The notes under the pieces were generated by a model. That model saw only the letters and a program-made list of their open reading frames with translations, did no database searches and was not told where the DNA came from. Of a stretch of DNA of 64,000 nt, positions 1-11,559 are shown piece by piece. The stretch is from Cherax quadricarinatus (taxonomy: Eukaryota; Arthropoda; Malacostraca; Decapoda; Parastacidae): contig NC_091369.1 in the NCBI RefSeq assembly GCF_038502225.1, positions 4,315,017-4,379,016 of the forward strand. Reading direction: 5' to 3'. Both the position numbers and the translations under genes were made by a program. Each line of letters starts with the position of its first letter. Position 1 is the stretch's first letter.

Positions 1-425
1 GGGGGGACAGACCAGATGGGGACACCAGCAAGGAATACATACATACAGATGAGGAGGAGGTGAAGAAACTGCTAAGGGACATCGATACCTCAAAGGCAAT
101 GGGACCAGACAACATCTCCCCGTGGGTCCTTAGAGAGGGAGCAGATATGTTGTGCGTGCCACTTACCACAATCTTCAACACATCCCTGGAAACTGGGCAA
201 CTACCTGAGGTATGGAAGACGGCAAATGTAGTTCCCATTTTTAAAAAAGGAGACAGAAAAGAGGCACTAAACTATAGACCTGTGTCATTGACGTGTATAG
301 TATGCAAAATTATGGAGAAGATTATCAGGAGGAGAGTGGTGGAGCACCTGGAACGGAACAGGAGTATAAATGCCAACCAGCACGGATTCACGGAAGGCAA
401 ATCCTGTGTCACAAACCTGGAGTTT
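1..425 (+). pseudogene. LINE-A reverse transcriptase, N-terminal part (interrupted)
   Basis: The plus frame from about 60 encodes the start of a non-LTR reverse transcriptase: the KAMGPDNISPWVL finger motif, the VVPIFKKGDR and NYRPVSLT motifs, and HGFTEGKSC before the break. These are typical of the CR1/Jockey group of LINEs (family knowledge; clade not proven). The reading frame is cut at about 425 by an oppositely oriented LINE-B insertion and resumes near 1571. The left end of the element lies outside the window. Confidence 0.85.
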
Positions 426-1570
426 ACCTGGAGAGAGTTTCGGGGGTCAACGCCCCCGCGGCCCGGTCTGTGACCAGGCCTCCTGGTGGATCAGCGCCTG
501 ATCAACCAGGCTGTTGCTGCTGGCTGCACGCAAACCAACGTACGAGCCACAGCCCGGCTGATCAGGAACTGACTTTAGGTGCTTGTCCAGTGCCAGCTTG
601 AAGACTGCCAGGGGTCTGTTGGTAATCCCCCTTATGTGTGCTGGGAGGCAGTTGAACAGTCTCGGTCCCCTGACACTTATTGTATGGTCTCTTAACGTGC
701 TAGTGACACCCCTGCTTTTCATTGGGGGGATGGTGCATCGTCTGCCAAGTCTTTTGCTTTCGTAGTGAGTGATTTTCGTGTGCAAGTTCGGTACTAGTCC
801 CTCTAGGATTTTCCAGGTGTATATAATCATGTATCTCTCCCTCCTGCGTTCCAGGGAATACAGGTTTAGAAACCTCAAGCGCTCCCAGTAATTGAGGTGT
901 TTTATCTCCGTTATGCGCGCCGTGAAAGTTCTCTGTACATTTTCTAGGTCGGCAATTTCACCTGCCTTGAAAGGTGCTGTTAGAGTGCAGCAATATTCCA
1001 GCCTAGATAGAACAAGTGACCTGAAGAGTGTCATCATGGGCTTGGCCTCCCTAGTTTTGAAGGTTCTCATTATCCATCCTGTCATTTTTCTAGCAGATGC
1101 GATTGATACAATGTTATGGTCCTTGAAGGTGAGATCCTCCGACATAATCACTCCCAGGTCTTTGACGTTGGTGTTTCGCTCTATTTTGTGGCCAGAATTT
1201 GTTTTGTACTCTGATGAAGATTTAATTTCCTCATGTTTACCATATCTGAGTAATTGAAATTTCTCATCGTTGAACTTCATATTGTTTTCTGCAGCCCACT
1301 GAAAGATTTGGTTGATGTCCGCCTGGAGCCTTGCAGTGTCTGCAATGGAAGACACTGTCATGCAGATTCGGGTGTCATCTGCAAAGGAAGACACGGTGCT
1401 GTGGCTGACATCCTTGTCTATGTCGGATATGAGGATGAGGAACAAGATGGGAGCTAGTACTGTGCCTTGTGGAACAGAGCTTTTCACCGTAGCTGCCTCG
1501 GACTTTACTCTGTTGACGACTACTCTCTGTGTTCTGTTAGTGAGGAAATTATAGATCCATCGACCAACTT
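426..1570 (-). mobile_element. LINE-B 5'-truncated copy inserted into LINE-A
   Basis: The minus strand encodes the RT palm and thumb of a second LINE family: SVPQGTVLAPILF, SSFADDTRICM, then a long C-terminal region ending before the 3' UTR. It is 5' truncated in the RT domain near 1555-1570. The 3' end, CTCTCTCCAGGTAAAC in element sense, lies at about 426. A 9-bp direct repeat CTGGAGTTT occurs at 417-425 and 1571-1579 and fits a target-site duplication, although part of it resembles the element's own 3' tail. The ORF is open across nearly the whole insertion, so the copy is young. Confidence 0.85.
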
Positions 1571-2781
1571 CTGGAGTTTTATGATAAAATAACAGAAGTA
1601 AGACAAGAGAGAGAGGGGTGGGTTGATTGCATCTTCTTGGACTGCAAGAAGGCCTTTGACACAGTTCCTCACAAGAGATTAGTGCAGAAGCTAGAGCATC
1701 AGGCGCATATAACAGGAAGGTCACTGCAATGGATCAGAGAATACCTGACAGGGAGGCAACAACGAGTCATGGTACGTAATGATGTATCACAGTGGGCACC
1801 TGTGACGAGCGGGGTCCCACAGGGGTCGGTCCTAGGACCAGTGCTATTTTTGGTATATGTGAACGACATGACGGAAGGGTTAGACTCAGAAGTGTCCCTG
1901 TTTGCAGATGATGTGAAGTTAATGAGGAGAATTAAATCTGATGAGGAACAGGCAGGACTTCAAAGAGACCTGGACAGACTGGACACCTGGTCCAGCAAAT
2001 GGCTTCTCGAATTTAATCCTGCCAAATGCAAAGTCATGAAGATGGGGGAGGGGCACAGAAGACCACAGACAGAGTATAGGCTAGGTGGCCAAAGACTGCA
2101 AACCTCACTCAAGGAGAAAGATCTTGGGGTGAGTATAACACCGAGCATGTCTCCGGAAGCACACATCAATCAGATAACTGCTGCAGCATATGGGCGCCTG
2201 GCAAACCTGAGAACAGCATTCCGATACCTTAGTAAGGAATCATTCAAGACACTGTACACCGTGTATGTCAGGCCCATACTGGAGTATGCAGCACCTGTTT
2301 GGAACCCGCACTTGATAAAGCACGTCAAGAAACTAGAGAAAGTACAAAGGTTTGCGACAAGGTTAGTTCCAGAGCTAAGGGGAATGTCCTATGAGGAAAG
2401 ATTAAGGGAAATCGGCCTGACCACACTGGAGGACAGGAGGGTCAGGGGAGACATGATAACGACATATAAAATACTGCGTGGAATAGACAAGGTGGACAAA
2501 GACAGGATGTTCCAGGGAGGGGACACAGAAACAAGAGGCCACAATTGGAAGTTGAAGACACAAATGAGTCAGAGAGATAGTAGGAAGTATTTCTTCAGTC
2601 ATAGAGTTGTAAGGCAGTGGAATAGCCTAGAAAATGACGTAGTGGAGGCAGGAACCATACACAGTTTTAAGACGAGGTTTGATAAAGCTCATGGAGCGGG
2701 GAGAGAGAGGGTCTAGTAGCAACCGGTGAAGAGGCGGGGCCAGGAGCTAGGACTCGACCCCTGCAACCACAAATAGGTGAG
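1571..2781 (+). pseudogene. LINE-A reverse transcriptase, palm/thumb and 3' UTR
   Basis: This continues the LINE-A frame after the LINE-B insertion. It contains LDCKKAFDTVPH, SGVPQGSVLGPVLF, the catalytic FADD at 1901-1912, and the C-terminal RGHNWKLK and FFSHRVVRQWNSL region. The stop is at 2714-2716. The 3' UTR is short and ends in GGTGAGTACAC running into a (CA)n tract. The frame is open from about 1580, so without the insertion the RT would be intact over the visible part. Same-family 3' ends recur at 7119-7830. Confidence 0.85.
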
Positions 2782-2796
2782 TACACACACACACAC

Positions 2797-2861
<65 letters not shown>
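2780..2861. repeat. (CA)n microsatellite at LINE-A 3' end
   Basis: About 80 bp of CA dinucleotides directly follow the LINE-A 3' terminal GTGAGTACAC. Two other LINE-A ends in this window also abut TG/CA runs, so the tract is probably an expanded LINE tail. Confidence 0.95.
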
Positions 2862-2864
<3 letters not shown>

Positions 2865-2983
2865 TAATATAAACAGAGTCATATTACACAAAAGAATTAT
2901 TTTAATTTTTGATAAAACTTATAGATAAGAACTTGAGAACGTTCTCGCAGATAGATATAAACTTATCCTCATCCTTTTGAGCT

Positions 2984-4631
2984 AAGAGACTTCAGTAGTG
3001 TCAGTCTGAGCTGGGAGACTTCAGTAGTGTCAGTCTGAGCTGAGAGACTTCAGTAGTGTCAGACTGAGCTGGGAGACTTCAGTAGTGTCAGTCTGAGCTG
3101 GGAGACTTCAGTAGTGTCAGTCTGAGCTGGGAGACTTCAGTAGTGTCAGACTGAGCTGGGAGACTTCAGTAGTGTCAGTCTGAGCTGGGAGACTTCAGTA
3201 GTGTCAGTCTGAGCTGGGAGACTTCAGTAGTGTCAGTCTGAGCTGAGAGACTTCAGTAGTGTCAGTCTGAGCTGGGAGACTTCAGTAGTGTCAGTCTGAG
3301 CTGGGAGACTTCAGTAATGTCAGTCTGAGCTGGGAGACTTCAGTAGTGTCAGTCTGAGCTGGGAGACTTCAGTAGTGTCAGTCTGAGCTGGGAGACTTCA
3401 GTAGTGTCAGACTGAGCTGGGAGACTTCAGTAGTGTCAGTCTGAGCTGGGAGACTTCAGTAGTGTCAGTCTGAGCTGGGAGACTTCAGTAGTGTCAGTCT
3501 GAGCTGGGAGACTTCAGTAGTGTCAGAGTGAGCTGGGAGACTTCAGTAGTGTCAGTCTGAGCTGGGAGACTTCAGTAATGTCAGTCTGAGCTGGGAGACT
3601 TCAGTAGTGTCAGTCTGAGCTGGGAGACTTCAGTAGTGTCAGTCTGAGCTGGGAGACTTCAGTAATGTCAGTCTGAGCTGGGAGACTTCAGTAGTGTCAG
3701 TCTGAGCTGGGAGACTTCAGTAGTGTCAGTCTGAGCTGAGAGACTTCAGTAGTGTCAGTCTGAGCTGGGAGACTTCAGTAGTGTCAGTCTGAGCTGGGAG
3801 ACTTCAGTAGTGTCAGACTGAGCTGGGAGACTTCAGTAGTGTCAGTCTGAGCTGGGAGACTTCAATAGTGTCAGTCTGAGCTGGGAGACTTCAGTAGTGT
3901 CAGTCTGAACTGGGAGACTTCAGTAGTGTCAGTCTGAGCTGGGAGACTTCAGTAGTGTCAGTCTGAGCTGGGAGACTTCAGTAGTGTCAGACTGAGCTGG
4001 GAGACTTCAGTAGTGTAAGTCTGAGCTGGGAGACTTCAGTAGTGTCAGTCTGAGCTGGGAGACTTCAGTAGTGTCAGTCTGAGCTGAGAGACTTCAGTAG
4101 TGTCAGTCTGAGCTGGGAGACTTCAGTAGTGTCAGTCTGAGCTGGGAGACTTCAGTAGTGTCAGACTGAGCTGGGAGACTTCAGTAGTGTCAGTCTGAGC
4201 TGGGAGACTTCAATAGTGTCAGTCTGAGCTGGGAGACTTCAGTAGTGTCAGTCTGAACTGGGAGACTTCAGTAGTGTCAGTCTGAGCTGGGAGACTTCAG
4301 TAGTGTCAGTCTGAGCTGGGAGACTTCAGTAGTGTCAGACTGAGCTGGGAGACTTCAGTAGTGTAAGTCTGAGCTGGGAGACTTCAGTAGTGTCAGTCTG
4401 AGCTGGGAGACTTCAGTAGTGTCAGTCTGATCTGGGAGACTTCAGTAGTGTCAGACTGAGCTGGGAGACTTCAGTAGTGTAAGTCTGAGCTGGGAGACTT
4501 CAGTAGTGTCAGTCTGAGCTGGGAGACTTCAGTAGTGTCAGTCTGAGCTGGGAGACTTCAGTAGTGTCAGTCTGAGCTGGGAGACTTCAGTAGTGTCAGT
4601 CTGAACTGGGAGACTTCAGTAGTGTCAGACT
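2984..4631. repeat. 29-bp minisatellite with 348-bp higher-order repeat
   Basis: About 57 tandem units of 29 bp, consensus GTCAGTCTGAGCTGGGAGAC plus TTCAGTAGT. Variant units (GCTGAGAG, TTCAATAG, CTGAACTGG, GTGTAAGTC) recur at an exact spacing of 348 bp, which is 12 units, between about 3730-4020 and 4080-4370. No coding potential is seen. Confidence 0.97.
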
Positions 4632-5605
4632 GGAAATATAAACACATATGCAGTATAATGTGATCCTTTATTGACTACGTTTCGCCCACACAGTGGGCTT
4701 TTTCAAGTCACAAACAGAACTACCTGGGGTGGAAGGAACGCGAGTATTTATAGTCAGGTTCAGAATGCTGAGGTCAGGTGGAGAATGCTGCATCTGATGA
4801 TGTACCGAGTGGGGTTATAGAGTCTAAAATCTTGGGTAGCTTGGAAAGGAGATTGGATAAGTTTGTGAGCAGACATTCTACAGTGTTCTTATGTGGGATA
4901 GCGATGAAGAAGTTTCTTGGCAAGTGGTTCAGCTATGTTATAGAAGCCACTATTCTGGTTGAAGTTGTCGGATATAGAAATAAGTGATGATTCCAGGATT
5001 CTTCGGTATAGAGTGTTGTCTTCTGTGGCGATAAGTCTTGAGTTTCTGTAGTTTATCAAGTGGTTGTGTGAATTACGGTGTTGTACGCAGGCATTCCTTG
5101 TGTCGTCAGACCTGCTTGCGTATTGGTGTTCTGAAATACGTGTTTGGAGGTCCCTTGATGTTTCGCCCACGTATAACTTGTTGCAGTCATTACAAGGGAT
5201 TATGTATACCCCTGCAGAGGGTGGAAGCTTGTCCTGTCTATCACTGGTAATGTCCTTGATGGTCGTGGTTGTGGAGGTAGATACTTGGAATGAGGTACTG
5301 GAAAAGATGTTGGAAACGTGTTTGGCAATGGAGTTGGTGGGGAGGACTATGTATCTCTTCTCGGCAGTGTCTTCTCTGGGTGTGTTGAAGATGTTTAATG
5401 CCCGTCGTCTGCAGTCTCTGATGAAGTGACGAGGATAGTGGAGTTTAGAAATACTTGTTCAATAATCGTGCATTCTTCTTTAAGAAACTCATTGCTGCAG
5501 ATTCTGAGTGCACGCAGGAAGAAGAGGTTCTTGAAGGACAATCTTGCAGTAGGACTCTGATGTGCTTTAAGGACTGTCGTCTTCCAGCATTCATCTCTGT
5601 ACCCC
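4632..5605 (-). mobile_element. Penelope-like element fragment with GIY-YIG endonuclease
   Basis: On the minus strand the distal RT region (FLRALRICSNEFLKEE, 5395-5607) is followed, after frame breaks, by a GIY-YIG endonuclease domain. GVYIIPCNDCNKLYVGETSR lies at about 5150-5210 and leads into RDLQTRISEH, and a later VQHRNSHNH motif follows. This RT plus GIY-YIG order defines Penelope-like elements (established knowledge). The 3' part near 4670-4720 holds an inverted motif (GCCCAC/GTGGGC with GAAAC), the kind of terminal structure PLEs carry. Several frameshifts make it a dead copy. The 5' side is cut by LINE-B at about 5606. Confidence 0.85.
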
Positions 5606-5912
5606 AATGAAAAGCAGGGGTGTCACTAACACGTTAAGAGATCATACAATAAGTGTCAGGGGCCCGAGACTGTTCAACTGCCTCCCAGCATACATAAGGG
5701 GGGATTACCAACAGACCCCTGGCAGTCTTCAAGCTGGCACTGGACAAGCACCTAAAGTCGGTTCCTGACCAGCCGGGCTGTGGCTCGTACGTTGGTTTGA
5801 GTGCAGCCAGCAGTAACAGCCTGGTTGATCAGGCTCTGATCCACCAGGAGGCCTGGTCACAGACCGGGCCGCGGGGGCGTTGACCCCCGGAACTCTCTCC
5901 AGGTAAACTCCG
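5606..5912 (+). mobile_element. LINE-B 3' fragment
   Basis: Plus-oriented, strongly 5'-truncated LINE-B copy. It begins in the C-terminal coding region (RDHTISVRGPRLFNCLPAY in a broken frame) and ends at CTCTCTCCAGGTAAACTCC, the same 3' terminus seen at 426 and 19251 in opposite orientation. Confidence 0.85.
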
Positions 5913-6423
5913 AGTGAAGATTCCAAAATCTTGCAAAAACGTCTCTTTCTCCAACCTACCAGTTTTTTTTTAAACCCTTACACCATATTTTCATTGTTCA
6001 AACAGAGGCGTTTATATCATCCAGACACTAAGTAGTGAAAGGCAATGTTATTAAATAACGTACTGCGTTCACTACGGACGTCCAGTACATTTAAGTTATT
6101 CACATTTGCATTTGGAGACTTATTGTATAGACTAAAATGTTGTATGTTAGTGACTAACTGGCAGGTTATAGGAAGAAATTGCAGGTTCCTGAGCCGTGAT
6201 AGCCAGTTAGATCCTTCTTGGTTTTATCCTAGGATGTGTTTTATATTTTGCCACCGAAGTGGCAAACGCAAGAACATATGGATTAGGAATAATATTAGGA
6301 GAGAAGTAAATAATGAGAATGAATGTTATAGGAATGTAATTAGAAGCCTGTGTAGATCTGTAACCCGTTATGATAACATGAACGTAGATAGGTACGTTTA
6401 TGGAGCAACTTGCAATGTGAACA
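5913..6423. other. Unassigned interval
   Basis: No family recognised. A 128-codon plus-strand frame starts at ATG 6045 and ends at 6431, rich in Arg and Asn. It shows no motif, signal peptide or splice context I recognise, and its last codons enter the neighbouring minisatellite. I regard it as chance or decayed element DNA. Confidence 0.4.
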
Positions 6424-6848
6424 CTGACTGATGCTGTAGTGGCCAGGATGAGGCTTGGTTACAAGTACTTCTGACAGTCTGACAGACACACAGACTGGCT
6501 CATGTTTTAGTGGCCAGACTTAGGCTTGGTTACAAGTACTTCTGACAGTCTGACAGACACACAGACTGGCTCATGTTTTAGTGGCCAGACTTAGGCTTGG
6601 TTACAAGTACTTTTGACAGTCTGACAGACACACAGACTGGCTCATGTTTTAGTGGCCAGACTTAGGCTTGGTTACAAGTACTTTTGACAGTCTGACAGAC
6701 ACACAGACTGGATCATGTTTTAGTGGCCAGACTTAGGCTTGGTTACAAGTGCTTCTGACAGCTTGACAGACACACAGACTGATGGTGCAGCGGCCAGGTT
6801 TAGGTATGGTTACAAGTACTTCTGACAGCTTGACAGACACACAGATCT
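6424..6848. repeat. 71-bp minisatellite
   Basis: About six tandem copies of a 71-bp unit that contains GTGGCCAGACTTAGGCTTGG and TCTGACAGACACACAG. For example, units start at 6494 and 6565. Outer units are diverged. Confidence 0.93.
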
Positions 6849-7109
6849 TAGCACAGATTGTCTTAAGCTGTACTTTTCTTTCATAGACAATAGGAAGCTT
6901 AATTTTTTCTTCATATTTATGATTTTTGTGTAAAGTGGAGTACCAAGAGTTACCCTCGTGACCTTGTTTTGGCGGTCAGGTCAAGTGAGGGAGTGAGTGG
7001 AGGTCAGGTTAAGTGAGAGAGTGAGGGAAGGTCAAGTCAGTGATTTTTATTTCTGCACTTCAAAACAAATCCTAATTCTTTAGTGAATGGAGATATATGG
7101 AAGAATTTC

Positions 7110-7410
7110 CTTATACCTGTTGTGCCCCCTTTCGAGTCATAGCTCCTGGCTCGCCTCTTCACTGGTCGCCCCTAGGTCCACTCTCTCCCTGTTCCATGAG
7201 CTTTATCATATCTCTTTTTACAGCTATGTATGGTTCCTGCCTCCACTACCTCACTTTCCAGACTGTTCCACTTCCTGACAACTCTGTGACTAAAGAAATA
7301 CTTCCAAACATCCCTTTGACTCATTTGAGTCTTCAACTTCCAGTTGTGACCCCTTGTTGCTGTGTCCCATCTCTGCAACATCCTGTCTCTGTCCACCTTG
7401 TGTGTATGTG
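7110..7410 (-). mobile_element. LINE-A 3' fragment (copy 1)
   Basis: The minus strand encodes the LINE-A C-terminus (TRGHNWKLKTQMSQRD, KYFFSHRVVRKWNSL). The 3' UTR lies toward 7119. It is a decayed, 5'-truncated copy. Confidence 0.8.
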
Positions 7411-7691
7411 TGTGTACTCACCTAATTGTGGTTGCATGGGTCGAGACTCAGCTCCTGGCCCCGCCTCTTCACTGATCGCTACTAGGTCCTCTCCCTCTCT
7501 GCTTCCTGAGCTTTGCCATACCTCTTCTTAAAACTATGTATGGTTCCTGCCTCCACTACTTCACTTGCTAGGCTATTCCACTTCCTGACGACTCTATAAC
7601 TGAAGAAATACTTCCTAACGTCCCTGTGACTCGTCTGAGCCTTCAGCTTCCAGTTGTGACCCCTTGTCCCTGTGTCCCCTCTCTGGAACAT
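7411..7691 (-). mobile_element. LINE-A 3' fragment (copy 2)
   Basis: A second minus-oriented LINE-A end next to copy 1: RGHNWKLKAQTSHRD and KYFFSYRVVRKWNSL. It terminates at the GTGAGTACACACAC boundary near 7411. The abutting arrangement suggests insertion of one tail beside another. Confidence 0.8.
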
Positions 7692-7747
7692 CCTATCTGT
7701 TAGTTACCATTTTGTCCTAGGCACATGTCGATTAGACACTAGGCCTA

Positions 7748-7818
7748 ATGTGTGTGTGTGTGTGTGTACTCACCTATATATGGTTACAGGAGTCGAGTCT
7801 CAGCTCCTGGCCCAACCT
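7748..7818 (-). mobile_element. LINE-A 3' tail remnant (copy 3)
   Basis: Only the last 60-70 bp of LINE-A (CTCACC, GAGTCTCAGCTCCTGGCCC) next to a TG run are left. Confidence 0.65.
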
Positions 7819-7821
7819 CAT

Positions 7822-7874
7822 GTTACAAGACAGCTAGTGCCTGCTATGCTTGTAGGCACTAGCTGACTTGTAAC
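7822..7874. other. Near-perfect 21-bp hairpin
   Basis: Arms 7822-7842 and 7854-7874 pair at 20 of 21 positions around an 11-nt loop (7843-7853). It is not part of a recognised repeat. It could be a short palindromic element or a small hairpin RNA; no expression evidence is possible here. Confidence 0.6.
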
Positions 7875-8453
<579 letters not shown>

Positions 8454-8493
8454 CGATATCTATATTGACACTACTGAAGTCTCCCAGATCAGT

Positions 8494-9556
8494 CTGGTAG
8501 TAGCCGTGGTAGTAGCCGTGGTAGTAGCTGTGGTAGTAGCCGTGGTAGTAGCTGTGGTAGTAGCCGTGGTAGTAGCCGTGGTAGTAGCTGTGGTAGTAGC
8601 CGTGGTAGTAGCCGTGGTAGTAGCCGTGGTAGTAGCTGTGGTAGTAGCCGTGGTAGTAGCTGTGGTAGTAGCCGTGGTAGTAGCTGTGGTAGTAGCCGTG
8701 GTAGTAGCTGTGGTAGTAGCCGTGGTAGTAGCTGTGGTAGTAGCTGTGGTAGTAGCTGTGGTAGTAGCCGTGGTAGTAGCTGTGGTAGTAGCCGTGGTAG
8801 TAGCCGTGGCAGTAGTCGTGGTAGCAGCCGTGGTAGTAGCTGTGGCAGTAGCCGTGGTAGTAGTCGTGGTAGTAGCTGTGGTAGTAGTCGTGGTAGTAGC
8901 CGTGGTAGTAGCTGTGGTAGTAGCCGTGGTAGTAGCTGTGGTAGTAGCTGTGGTAGTAGCTGTGGTAGTAGCCGTGGTAGTAGCTGTGGTAGTAGCCGTG
9001 GTAGTAGCTGTGGTAGTAGCTGTGGTAGTAGCCGTGGTAGTAGCTGTGGTAGTAGCCGTGGTAGTAGCTGTGGTAGTAGCCGTGGTAGTAGCTGTGGTAG
9101 TAGCCGTGGTAGTAGCCGTGGTAGTAGTCGTGGTAGCAGCCGTGGTAGTAGCTGTGGCAGTAGCCGTGGTAGTAGCTGTGGTAGTAGCCGTGGTAGTAGC
9201 TGTGGTAGCAGCCGTGGTAGTAGCTGTGGTAGTAGTCATGGTAGCAGCCGTGGTAGTAGCTGTGGCAGTAGCCGTGGTAGTAGCCGTGGCAGTAGTCGTG
9301 GCAGCAGCCGTGGTAGTAGCTGTGGCAGTAGCCGTGGTAGTAGCTGTGGTAGTAGCCGTGGTAGTAGCCGTGGTAGTAACTGTGGTAGTAGCCGTGGTAG
9401 TAGCTGTGGTAGTAGCCGTGGTAGTAACTGTGGTAGTAGCCGTGGTAGTAGCTGTGGTAGTAGCTGTGGTAGTAGCCGTGGTAGTAGCCGTGGTAGTAGC
9501 CGTGGTAGCAGCCGTGGTAGTAGCTGTGGCAGTAGCCGTGGTAGTAGTCGTGATGG
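8494..9556. repeat. 12-bp minisatellite (GTAGTAGCYGTG)n
   Basis: About 88 units of 12 bp. Unit length divisible by three and stop-free units create long spurious frames on both strands (poly Val/Ala plus, Thr/Ala minus). Variant units with GTAGCAGC or GGCAGTAG mark internal block duplications near 8815-8850, 9130-9150 and 9240-9330. Confidence 0.96.
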
Positions 9557-10109
9557 TATCTGTGGTAGTATCAGTGTTTATAAGCATCATGAAGATAGAC
9601 GTATCCGGGAGAGCAGCACAGCTTGATGCCTGCACTCTGCCTTGATGCTGGTGCAGGGATCTTGATCCAAGCACCTGCAGACACCCTTCCCCATTCTTAA
9701 GTGAAACCTGAGTACCCCCTCTTCCCCATGTTGGACCAACTACAACTTTAGCGCGTTCCCATAACACCATTAATAATAACACTGCTTCAAAACATGTCCT
9801 CCTGGTCCCTCCTTCCCTTCAGTCCACCACCCATTAAATCCCTTCCCTTACATGGAAATCGTGAAGCTGGGCAGTAGAAGGCAGCCAGACTAGCTGCAAG
9901 CAGAGGCAGCTTCAGCTCCTATGATAAAGAGTGCCTCGGAAGGAAAGTTAAGCTTCAAATCATACTCCATCTGCTTCCTGTCTCTCACTGCCAAGAAGAC
10001 ATTCACGTCACGTCGAAGATAACAAGGCAGCGGATTTTCCTGTCAGCTTCTCTTAAATCATCGTTATTATCCTTAGGGAAAGGGGGTTAAGTCCATATTG
10101 ATTCGTAGA
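9557..10109. other. Unassigned interval
   Basis: No coding signal. A motif CCCTTACATGGAAAT followed by GCAGTAGAAGGCAGCCAGAC at about 9846-9892 recurs in altered form at about 10540-10610, so an unnamed repeat family is present. Confidence 0.4.
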
Positions 10110-10520
10110 ACGCTGCACTATACTTGGAGGGAGGTTTGGGGGGTCAACGCCCCCACTGCCCGGACTGTGACCAGGCCTCGTGGTAGACCAGGCCCTGGTC
10201 AACCAGGCTGTTACTTTTGGCAGCACGTAAACCAACGTACGAGCCACAGCCTGGCTAGTCAGGTACTGATTTTAGGTGCCTGTCCAGTGCCTTCTTGAAG
10301 ACAAGGTTCTATTGGTAATCCCCCCTTATGTATGCTGGGAAGGCAGCTGAACAGCCTTAGGCCCCTGACACTTATTGTGTTGTCTCTTAGCATACCCATG
10401 GCCCCCTTGCTTTTCGCTGGAGGAATGTTGCATCTCCTGCCGTCTTGCTTTCATAGGGAGTTATTTCCGTGTGTAGATTTGGGACTAGTCGCTCTAGGAT
10501 TTTGATGGATGACACTATTA
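10110..10520 (-). mobile_element. LINE-B 3' fragment, diverged
   Basis: Matches the LINE-B 3' region in minus orientation (GGGGGTCAACGCCCCC, GTGACCAGGCCTCGTGG, CCCCTGACACTTATTGT) with many substitutions and small deletions. It is an older copy than those at 426 and 19251. Confidence 0.8.
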
Positions 10521-10679
10521 CGCAAATTCTGGCATCCCTTACATGGAAATTATGTATCCGCCCATTACCCTTAAGGGTTACTCAGGCTAGGCAGTAGAAA
10601 GCAGCCAGACTCACGGCAAACAATGGAAGGAAGTGAAGACGAATGCAACTTTGAAAAGAAACAGTAGACAAGAACAAGA

Positions 10680-11045
10680 TGGAAGGAGGGGAGGGGTAAA
10701 GGAGGTTTTGTGTGCAAGTGGCTTGGACTTCCAGCAAGCGTGTGTGAGCATGTTAGATAGAAGCGAATGGAGACAAATCGTTTTTAGGACTTGACGTACT
10801 GTTGGAATGTAAGCAAAGTAACATTTATAAAGGGGTTCAGGGAAACTGGCAGGCCGGACTTGAGTCCTGGAGATGGGAAGTACAGTGTCTGCACTCTGAA
10901 GGAGGGGTGTTAATGTTGCAGTTTTATAACTGTAGTGTAAAGCATCCTTCTGGCAAGACAGTGATGGAGTGAATGATGGTGAAAGTTTTTCTTTTTCGGG
11001 TCACCCTGCCTTGGTGGGAGACGGCCGATGTCTTAATAATAAAAA
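10680..11045 (+). mobile_element. LINE-C1 3' fragment
   Basis: Carries the last coding codons of LINE-C (GCTTGGACTTCCAGCAAGCG region) and the complete 3' UTR (GGGGTTCAGGGAAACTGGCA, CACCCTGCCTTGGTGGGAG). It ends in an A-rich tail near 11040. Confidence 0.85.
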
Positions 11046-11204
11046 AAATAAAACAAGGTGGAACCAATTTTTTTAATTCGTATATAATAAATTAAATATA
11101 AAAAACAGAATACAAGAATTATGAATGATAAGAATCACTGAGGAGGGAAAGGAAACGAGAGAGATAATATAATGGCAAGTTTGTGTGTATTTACGAAACA
11201 AGAT

Positions 11205-11392
11205 ATTTTATATATTATTATTATTAAAATCAAGGGGGAAGCGCTAAACCCGGAGGATTATACAGCGCCTGGGGGGGGATGTGGAAGGCATTCAGGCTTA
11301 ATTCGGGGAACTGGAGCACAGATCCAATTCCCTAAATCAAGGGCCCCTCACCAACATCAAGGAACCTTCCTTGAGGGGTATATTTTATATAG
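11205..11392 (+). mobile_element. SINE-F copy
   Basis: A roughly 170-bp short repeat that starts after an ATT run: AAGCGCTAAACCCGGAGGAT, TATACAGCGCCTGGGG, GGCATTCAGGCTTAATTCGG, then CCCCTCACCAACATCAAGGA. The best-preserved single copy of a family with many decayed members here. Confidence 0.8.
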
Positions 11393-11559
11393 TATAGCAA
11401 ATTTGAAGTCCAAGAAAATAATTGAGTTAGAGGATATTGAAATAACCAGGCGTTGACCCCAAAAAAAGGGTCATAGGATGGGAAAAAGACAACAGCCTGG
11501 ACTCCAAAAACATTTACGGAACTGAGGTGTCCCCTTTGAATTTTTTTGTGATTATAATT

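Noticed and set aside
2984..4631. CRISPR array
   Set aside because: 29-bp direct repeats are in head-to-tail contact with no spacers, and the context is eukaryotic; it is a minisatellite.
6045..6431. 128-codon plus frame starting with ATG
   Set aside because: No motif or homologue recognised, ends in a minisatellite, and is surrounded by transposon debris; kept only as an unassigned interval.
8460..9782. Long frames of Thr/Ala (minus, 440 codons) and Val/Ala (plus, 379 codons)
   Set aside because: Both are produced by a 12-bp tandem repeat with stop-free units; no start context, no conserved domain, and the same DNA is open on both strands.
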